Positions 58,597 through 64,000 of a stretch of 64,000 nt of DNA are shown here, piece by piece. A model generated the notes under the pieces. That model searched no databases. It was not told the DNA's origin and worked only from the letters and a program-made list of their open reading frames with translations. The stretch is taken from positions 806,001 to 870,000 of the forward strand of contig NZ_SLWR01000001.1 of the NCBI RefSeq assembly GCF_004345665.1, read 5' to 3'. Position 1 is the stretch's first letter. Every line of letters starts with the position of its first letter. The position numbers and the translations under genes are program-made. The stretch is from Kribbella antiqua (GTDB lineage Bacteria > Actinomycetota > Actinomycetes > Propionibacteriales > Kribbellaceae).

Positions 58597-60911
58597 GAAT
58601 CTGCGTCATCGGTGCCGGTATCGCCGGGGCGCTGCTGGCCTGGCGACTCAGCGAACACGTCGAGGTAGACCTGGTGAAGGGCCTGCCCGGCACCGACGCG
58701 ACCGACGCGACCGCCGCGTCGGGCGGTGGAGTGCGGGGGTTCGAGACGCACCCGGTCCAGCGGCGGCTCGCGATCGACAGCCTGAGCGAGCTGTTCGAGA
58801 GCTTCCGCGACGAGGCCGGCTACACCGAAACCGGCTGTACCTACCTGTTGCCGTCGTACGCCGGTATCGAGGCAGCTGTCGCCGAGGTCGAAGGCGCTCA
58901 GATCCTCGACGGCGCCGAACTGCGCCGGCAGGGCTGGCACGGCCTGCCCGACGGCACAGTCGGCGTCTACGAGCAGCGGGCCGGCTTCATCAACCCGGAT
59001 CAGCTCCGCAAGGCAGTGATCCGGCAACTGCCCAGTGTGCTCGACGGACCCGTATTGCGGCTTGTCCCGCACCCCGACGGCTCGGTGAGCTGCCACCTCC
59101 CCGGCGCCAGTCACCGGTACGACGCAGTCGTCGTGGCCGCGGGGGCGTGGACACCCGGCTTCCTTTCCGGCAACGCCCTCCCGGCCGAGCCCTACCGGAC
59201 CAAGGCGATCCAGGTCGCCATCTACAAGGTGGACGGCGCTCTGCCGACCATGTTCGTCGATGAGACCAGCGACCTGTACGGGCGCCCGACGGCCGACGGC
59301 AGGTTGCTCCTCGGCGTGGACACGCACAACTGGTCCGTACCACCGGGCAGCAGCACGCCGATCCCGGACCTGGCCGCGAGGGCCGTCCGGATCGCCGGTG
59401 AGCGGCTGCCACACCTCAAGCTGTCGGCGCCCGACCTGATGGTCAACAACGCCGACTGTTACGCCGATCCGCCGGTACTGACGCTCTGGTCCGTACTCGG
59501 CAGCTCACATCGGCTCTTCACCTTCACCGGTGGGTCCGGCGGCAGCGTGAAAACCGCGCTGGCCGCCAGCCGGGCCGCGGCGAGCGACCTGCTCGCCACA
59601 GGTGAAACCACTTCGCGGACGGAGAACAGGCGCATGACGATCACCCAACCAGGCAAGCAAGTGCCCCGATATCACACCATCGGCATCGGGGCCGGGCCCT
59701 CCAACCTGTCGCTGGCGGCCCTCTACCAGAACGTCACCACTGAGCGGCTCGCGCTCTTCGACGCCCGCCCGGGCAGCGGCTGGCACACTCCGCTGCTCTA
59801 CCCGGGTGTGCGGATGCAGACCGGCTGGATGAAGGACCTGGTGTCGCTGGTCGATCCCCGACACGAGCTGACCTTCCTGAACTACCTGGTCACCTCCGGA
59901 CGCCTCTATGCGCTGATGAACTCCCAGTTCGACTCACTCCCCCGGATCGAGTACGAGCGCTACCTGGCCTGGGCCACTGACCGGCTCGGCGTGGTGAACT
60001 TCGGCACCCGGGTGGACGCGATCTCGATCACGGACGACGGTTTCGAGATCAGCATCGACGGCGAGCCGGCCGCGGTCTCGGAACACCTCGTCCTCGGACT
60101 CGGCACCCGTCCGGTCCAGCCGTCGTACATCCGGGAGCTGCCGGCCGCGCGGGCCTTCATCGCCGACGCTCTCGCGGACCGGCTGCCGACGCTGGACACC
60201 AGCGCGCCGGTCGCGGTCGTCGGCGGCGGCCAGACCGGTCTCGAAACCGTGCTCCGGCTGCTTGGCTCCGGTTTCACCGACATCCGCTGGATCGGCCGGA
60301 ACCAGTGGTTCCGCAGCATCGACGACTCGCCGATGGCCAACGAGTTCTATCGGCCGTCGCACATCGAATACCTGCAGGGCCTCAGCCGCGGCACCCGCCG
60401 GGAGATGATCGACGACCACCGCTACAGCGGCGACGCGATCACCCCGGGCGGCCTGCGTGCCCTGTACCAGGCCAACTACGACGGTTTCCTGAACCTAGGC
60501 CGCTTCCCGATCACCTTGCTGCCGGGTCGCGACGTCACCTCGTCCGAGCTCCTTGCCGACGGCACCATCCGGCTCCGGTGTACGACGCCCGCCGCGCCGG
60601 AGGAGCACGACGTACGCCAGGTCGTCGTGGCGGCCGGCCGGGAGCACGTGGAGGCACCGTTCGACGACGACCTGCGGGAGCGGATCGAGTTCGACGACGA
60701 CGGTGGGCTGCTGGTCGAGCCGGACTACTCGGTGCGCTGGAAGGGCATGAACGGGCACAAGATCTACTCGTTCAACGCGAGCCGGTACAGCCACGGCCTG
60801 ACCAACGCCGGTCTGACGCAACTGCCGGTCCGGGCCGCGATCGTGCTCAACTCGATGTTCGACCGGGAGATCTACTCGATCTCCGATGAGCTGTGCGCGG
60901 TGCAGTGGTGA
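58593..60911 (+). CDS. Fusion of a D-amino-acid-oxidase-like enzyme and an amino-acid N-hydroxylase
   Basis: This 772-residue protein has two flavin modules. Residues 1-345 are a DAO-type oxidase (GAGIAG at 7-12, VVVAAGAWTPGF, FTGGSGGSVKTA). Residues 348-772 are a lysine/ornithine N-monooxygenase of the IucD/SidA type: FAD site GIGAGPSNLSLA, LYPGVRMQTGWMKDLVSLVD, NADPH site VVGGGQTGLET, and the C-terminal ASRYSHGLTNAGLTQLPVRA. The hydroxylase would make N-hydroxy-lysine or -ornithine; the oxidase would trim the N-N adduct. An in-frame ATG at 59634 has GGAG nine bases upstream, so the hydroxylase could also be made alone. Confidence 0.85.
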   Translation: MRICVIGAGIAGALLAWRLSEHVEVDLVKGLPGTDATDATAASGGGVRGFETHPVQRRLAIDSLSELFESFRDEAGYTETGCTYLLPSYAGIEAAVAEVEGAQILDGAELRRQGWHGLPDGTVGVYEQRAGFINPDQLRKAVIRQLPSVLDGPVLRLVPHPDGSVSCHLPGASHRYDAVVVAAGAWTPGFLSGNALPAEPYRTKAIQVAIYKVDGALPTMFVDETSDLYGRPTADGRLLLGVDTHNWSVPPGSSTPIPDLAARAVRIAGERLPHLKLSAPDLMVNNADCYADPPVLTLWSVLGSSHRLFTFTGGSGGSVKTALAASRAAASDLLATGETTSRTENRRMTITQPGKQVPRYHTIGIGAGPSNLSLAALYQNVTTERLALFDARPGSGWHTPLLYPGVRMQTGWMKDLVSLVDPRHELTFLNYLVTSGRLYALMNSQFDSLPRIEYERYLAWATDRLGVVNFGTRVDAISITDDGFEISIDGEPAAVSEHLVLGLGTRPVQPSYIRELPAARAFIADALADRLPTLDTSAPVAVVGGGQTGLETVLRLLGSGFTDIRWIGRNQWFRSIDDSPMANEFYRPSHIEYLQGLSRGTRREMIDDHRYSGDAITPGGLRALYQANYDGFLNLGRFPITLLPGRDVTSSELLADGTIRLRCTTPAAPEEHDVRQVVVAAGREHVEAPFDDDLRERIEFDDDGGLLVEPDYSVRWKGMNGHKIYSFNASRYSHGLTNAGLTQLPVRAAIVLNSMFDREIYSISDELCAVQW

Positions 60912-61276
60912 GCGCGCCGGCTCCGGAGCCGCTCGTACCCGACGTCGATGGGGTGTGGTTCCAGCTTGAGGCTGAGGGGCCGGCGCCGTACGGGCAGTAT
61001 CACCGCGAGGACGATCTGGTCTGGGCCGAGTTCTACGCCGGCGGCACGTTGCGCAGCGGCCGGCTGGTCGGGCGGGTGCAGCCCGACGGTTCGTTCGACG
61101 CGGCGTACTGCCTGATCGACGCGGCCGGTGACCTGATCATCGGCGAGTGCCACAGCGTCCCCGAGTTCGATGCTCAGGGCAACATCCGGATCACCGACCA
61201 CTTCCGCCGCAGCGACGGCACCACCGGGGTGAGCCACATCCGGCAGATCCCCGCACCCGTGAGGGAGGCCCGATGA
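60908..61276 (+). CDS. Small beta-rich protein of the cluster
   Basis: This 122-residue protein has the pattern YHREDDLVWAEFYAGGTLRS, then GRLVGRVQPDGSFDAAYCLI and FDAQGNIRITDHFRR. It belongs to a family of about 110-130 residues that automated pipelines often label n-acetylglutamate synthase, a name I do not trust. The fold looks like a single antiparallel beta-barrel. The GTG at 60908 overlaps the preceding TGA (GTGA) and its own stop overlaps the ATP-grasp ATG. Its role could be binding an unstable intermediate. Confidence 0.65.
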   Translation: MSAPAPEPLVPDVDGVWFQLEAEGPAPYGQYHREDDLVWAEFYAGGTLRSGRLVGRVQPDGSFDAAYCLIDAAGDLIIGECHSVPEFDAQGNIRITDHFRRSDGTTGVSHIRQIPAPVREAR

Positions 61277-62523
61277 AACCCCATCTGCTGGTGGTCGCCA
61301 CCGGCATGCGGCTGTTCCGCGAGTACATCCTGCGATCGATCGCGCCGCAGTACCGGATCCACATGTTCCTGCACAGCGAACCGACCTGGGAGAAGGAGTA
61401 CATCGAGGACTGGACCGTCCTGGAGAGCACCCTCGACGCCGACGCCCTGGTCGCCGCCGCACACGAGCTGCACGACCGGCAGTCGATCGACGGCGTGCTG
61501 TGCTGGGACGAGGCCCGGATCCTGCAGACCGCTCACGTCGCCGAAGCGCTCGGCCTGCCGGGCGGCGACGTCGCGATGGTGAATCGCTGCCGCGACAAAC
61601 ACCTCACCCGTACGGCGCTCGCCGAGCACGGCGTACCGCAGCCGAAATCGGTGCTCGCGAACACCGTCGACGAAGCCCTTGCCGTGGACGTCGGCTACCC
61701 GCGCATCCTCAAGCCACGTGCGCTGGCCGCGAGCCTCGGCGTGGTGAAGGTGAACTCGCCCGAGGAGCTGCGGGCGAACTGGGACTTCGCGCACGACACG
61801 ACCGTCCCCGAAGCGCCGCACTACGACGTGAAGGTGCTGGTCGAGGAGTTTGCCGACGGCTACGAGATCAGCATCGACGCCGCCGTCTTCCAGGGGCAGG
61901 TGACGCCGTTCTGCCTGGCCCGCAAGGAGATCGGCTACCCGCCGTACGCCGAAGAGGTCGGTCACTTCGTCGACGCACACGACCCGTTGCTCTCCGACGA
62001 GCAGCTGCTGCAGGTGCTTGTCGACGCGCACAAGGCGATCGCGTTCACCGACGGCGTCACCCACACCGAGATCATGATCACGGCCGACGGCCCGAAGGTG
62101 ATCGAGATCAATGCCCGGATCGGCGGCGATCTGATCCCGTACCTCGGGCTGAAGGCGACCGGCGTCGACCCTGGGCTCGCAGCGGCCGCTGTTGCGTGCG
62201 GACGTGCCCCTTCGTTGGTGCCCGACCGAACCCTGGTTGGCGGCGTTCGCTTCTTCTACGTGGACGAAAACGACACGGTGCTGGATGAGGTCAGCTTCGA
62301 CGCGGAAGGTCTGCCCGATTCCATCGACCAACTGGTGCCGCTGATGGAGGCAGGCCAGACGACCAGCCCGCCTCCGGACGGCACCCTGTGGGGCCGGATC
62401 GCCTACGCGACCGCGGTCGCCGGGTCGATCGCCGACTGCCGGGCCGGTCTCGACGCCGCGGAGAAGGCGCTGCGCTGGTCGGGCGAGGTCAAGGCGAAGG
62501 CACCTGAGGAGGCGGCAGGATGA
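61273..62523 (+). CDS. ATP-grasp carboxylate-amine ligase
   Basis: This 416-residue ATP-grasp enzyme has a pre-ATP domain (LLVVATGMRLFREYILRSIA), the nucleotide region (HGVPQPKSVLA, GYPRILKPRALAASLGVVKV, VLVEEFADGYEISIDAAV) and the metal-binding EINARIGGDLIPYLG. Such enzymes join a carboxylate to an amine through an acyl phosphate, for example to make dipeptides. GAGGGAGG precedes the ATG at 61273. In this cluster it probably couples the hydrazino amino acid to another amino acid. Confidence 0.9.
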   Translation: MKPHLLVVATGMRLFREYILRSIAPQYRIHMFLHSEPTWEKEYIEDWTVLESTLDADALVAAAHELHDRQSIDGVLCWDEARILQTAHVAEALGLPGGDVAMVNRCRDKHLTRTALAEHGVPQPKSVLANTVDEALAVDVGYPRILKPRALAASLGVVKVNSPEELRANWDFAHDTTVPEAPHYDVKVLVEEFADGYEISIDAAVFQGQVTPFCLARKEIGYPPYAEEVGHFVDAHDPLLSDEQLLQVLVDAHKAIAFTDGVTHTEIMITADGPKVIEINARIGGDLIPYLGLKATGVDPGLAAAAVACGRAPSLVPDRTLVGGVRFFYVDENDTVLDEVSFDAEGLPDSIDQLVPLMEAGQTTSPPPDGTLWGRIAYATAVAGSIADCRAGLDAAEKALRWSGEVKAKAPEEAAG

Positions 62524-63770
62524 CGTCCGCCACCGACGAGAGCACCGGCATCTGGGCCACCATCCGGGAGGCTCCCGTACCGGTGAAGGCGCTGCTGGTC
62601 GGGGTCTTCGTGAACAAGCTCGGCTGGTTCCTGCAGGTCTTCCTGGTGCTGTTCCTCACCACCTCCAAGGGCTTCACGCCGGTTGAGGCCGGTACGGCGC
62701 TCGGCGTGTACGGCGGCGGCTCGGTGATCGGGCTGATCATCGGCGGATCGCTGTCGGACAAGCTCGGGCCGCGGGCCGCGGTGATGATCAGCATGTTCGG
62801 GATGGCCGGCTTCGTGCTGGCGATCGCGTACGTCCCGAGCTACCCGGCCGTCGTGGTCGTGGTCGCGCTGGCCGGCGCAGTCGGGCAGTTCTACCGGCCG
62901 GCGTCGGCCGCGCTGCTGACCGAGCTGACGCCGAAGAACCGCCAGGTGATGATCTTCGCGGTCTACCGACTAGCGATGAACCTGGGAACCACAGCGGCAC
63001 CCCTGATCGGCGCGGCCCTGGTTGCGGTGTCGTGGAACCTGCTGTTCATCGGCGAGGCGGTCGCCGCACTGGCTTACGCGGCTGTGGCGATCGTTGCCCT
63101 CCCCAAGCGAGCTCCCCAAACGGTCCAGGACACGGCTGCGGATGAGCCCGCAGCGGGTGGCGGGTATGTCGCCGTACTGAGGGACTACAAGTACGTGTTG
63201 TTCCTGCTGTGCATGCTCATCAACGCGGCGATCTACATGCAGTACCTGGCCGTGCTGCCGCTGCACATGAAGTCGGAAGGGCTGTCGACGTGGTGGTTCA
63301 GTGCGGTGGTAGCGCTGAACGGGTTCATCGTCATCACCTGCGAGTTGCTGGTGACGAAGGTGGTCCAGAACTGGCCGGCCCGCTTCGTCGCGATGACCGG
63401 GTTCGTCCTGCTCGGCGGCGGGCTGGCGTTCTACGCGCTGCCGGGCGGGCTGGCGATCTTCGTGATCGGCACGCTGCTGTGGACCTTGGCCGAGATCATC
63501 GGCGGGCCGACCATGTTCGCCTATCCGGGGATGGCCGCACCGAAGCCGTTGCTCGGCCGGTACGTCGGGTCCTCGCATGCCATGTTCGGGCTCGGTTCCG
63601 CGCTCGGCCCCTTCCTCGGGGTGTGGGTGTGGAACTCGTCCGGCACGCGGGTCTGGCTCTGGTGCGGTCTGGCCGGTGCGATCGGCGTCGTACTCGCGTC
63701 CGTCGGCATGCGGCCGACAGCGGAAACCACCGAGCTGGCACCGGCCGCAGTGCCGAGCGAGAGCTCCTAG
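62520..63770 (+). CDS. MFS transporter, probable product exporter
   Basis: This 416-residue protein has about twelve transmembrane helices. The motif-A loop is GGSLSDKLGPRAAVMISM; QFYRPASAALLTELTPKNRQ is typical of MFS drug/metabolite exporters. The ATG at 62520 overlaps the ATP-grasp stop (ATGA). Its place in the operon suggests it exports the metabolite and gives self-protection. Confidence 0.9.
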   Translation: MTSATDESTGIWATIREAPVPVKALLVGVFVNKLGWFLQVFLVLFLTTSKGFTPVEAGTALGVYGGGSVIGLIIGGSLSDKLGPRAAVMISMFGMAGFVLAIAYVPSYPAVVVVVALAGAVGQFYRPASAALLTELTPKNRQVMIFAVYRLAMNLGTTAAPLIGAALVAVSWNLLFIGEAVAALAYAAVAIVALPKRAPQTVQDTAADEPAAGGGYVAVLRDYKYVLFLLCMLINAAIYMQYLAVLPLHMKSEGLSTWWFSAVVALNGFIVITCELLVTKVVQNWPARFVAMTGFVLLGGGLAFYALPGGLAIFVIGTLLWTLAEIIGGPTMFAYPGMAAPKPLLGRYVGSSHAMFGLGSALGPFLGVWVWNSSGTRVWLWCGLAGAIGVVLASVGMRPTAETTELAPAAVPSESS

Positions 63771-63779
63771 GAGGATGCT

Positions 63780-64000
63780 ATGAGCAACTACACGATCATC
63801 GTGGATCCGTTGTCCACGGGACAGGAATACCCGGCCGCGTTTCGCGAGGCCGGGCGGCTGCCGGTCGCCGTACTGAGTGCGGCCGAACCACCACCGGCGT
63901 ACACGACCAGCTGGCATCCAGACGACTTCGAGCACGTGCACTACTTCACTGGCGACGTACGGGCGCTCGCCGACGAACTGCGGCAGTACGAGCCGGAGTA
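63780..64000 (+). CDS. Second ATP-grasp-type protein, 5' part only
   Basis: The first 73 residues are visible, then the window ends. The opening MSNYTIIVDPLSTGQEYPAA, then FREAGRLPVAVLSAAEPP and TSWHPDDFEHVHYFTGDVRA, is the pre-ATP domain found in a group of actinobacterial ATP-grasp amino-acid ligases. The ATG at 63780 has a strong TAGGAGGATG RBS and starts 9 bases after the MFS stop. The ATP-binding part is not in the window, so the call rests on the N-terminus only. Confidence 0.65.
   Translation, partial: MSNYTIIVDPLSTGQEYPAAFREAGRLPVAVLSAAEPPPAYTTSWHPDDFEHVHYFTGDVRALADELRQYEPE

Larger units (their letters stand above)
56913..64000 (+). other. Probable amino-acid hydrazine (N-N bond) biosynthetic gene cluster, cut by the window end
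   Basis: Six complete genes and one partial gene lie on one strand, with stop-start overlaps joining the first six: cupin, MetRS-like, oxidase-hydroxylase fusion, small beta protein, ATP-grasp ligase and MFS; the second ATP-grasp gene follows the MFS stop by 9 bases. Known hydrazine pathways (as I recall, s56-p1, and related steps in triacsin and pyrazofurin/formycin) use an N-hydroxylase on lysine and a cupin/MetRS-like hydrazine synthetase that couples the N-hydroxy amino acid to a second amino acid such as glycine. A flavin oxidase then cleaves the adduct. Two ATP-grasp enzymes suggest peptide-bond formation, and the MFS protein suggests export. The product is not predictable. Confidence 0.75.

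Overview
The window is high-GC DNA with actinobacterial gene content: PaaABCDE, long-form ArgG, AfsR/SARP-type regulators, RNase J beside DapA, an infB with a long Pro/Gly-rich N-terminal region, and many GTG starts. The gene families and the very frequent GTACG/CGTAC words suggest a Kribbella-like member of the Nocardioidales. The genus is an inference from memory of such genomes, not a search.

Backbone. The minus strand carries, in transcription order, rimP-nusA-ylxR-infB-rbfA-truB (55.5-48.9 kb), ribF-rpsO-pnp-M16 peptidase (38.2-32.9 kb), dapB-TPR protein (24.1-22.9 kb) and dapA-rnj-lacI (8.6-4.9 kb). In many actinobacteria these genes lie almost contiguously. Here three accessory blocks separate them: (1) an ABC-2 exporter, a SARP regulator, a flavin oxidoreductase, a small PEP-utilising protein with its regulators, Sir2 and an SGNH hydrolase (39-48.8 kb); (2) an oligopeptide-type ABC importer, an RHS/immunity graveyard and a BBE-type oxidase (24-32.8 kb); (3) a HTH-NB-ARC-TPR regulator, a secreted peptidase, DinB/VOC/GNAT genes, a DUF418 protein, the phenylacetyl-CoA epoxidase operon paaABCDE, argG and a YdjM-like membrane protein (8.8-22.7 kb). 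The left end holds an alpha/beta hydrolase, PhoD and two tandem fatty acid desaturases.

Right end (56.9-64.0 kb, plus strand). A tightly overlapping operon encodes a cupin, a methionyl-tRNA-synthetase-like protein, one polypeptide that joins a D-amino-acid-oxidase-like domain to an amino-acid N-hydroxylase, a small beta-rich protein, an ATP-grasp ligase, an MFS exporter and the start of a second ATP-grasp protein. Cupin plus MetRS-like plus lysine/ornithine N-hydroxylase is the signature of amino-acid hydrazine (N-N bond) synthesis. The cluster therefore probably makes and exports a hydrazine-containing peptide-like metabolite. Its unusual points are a split cupin/MetRS pair, a fused oxidase-hydroxylase with a possible internal start, and a KMSKS-like loop that lacks the second lysine. 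The cluster runs off the window edge.

Regulatory DNA is plentiful: an ARG box before argG, palindromes before paaA, the alpha/beta hydrolase, the DinB operon and the PEP-utilising gene, and strong hairpin terminators at many convergent or operon boundaries. I saw no tRNA, rRNA, CRISPR array or intact mobile element.
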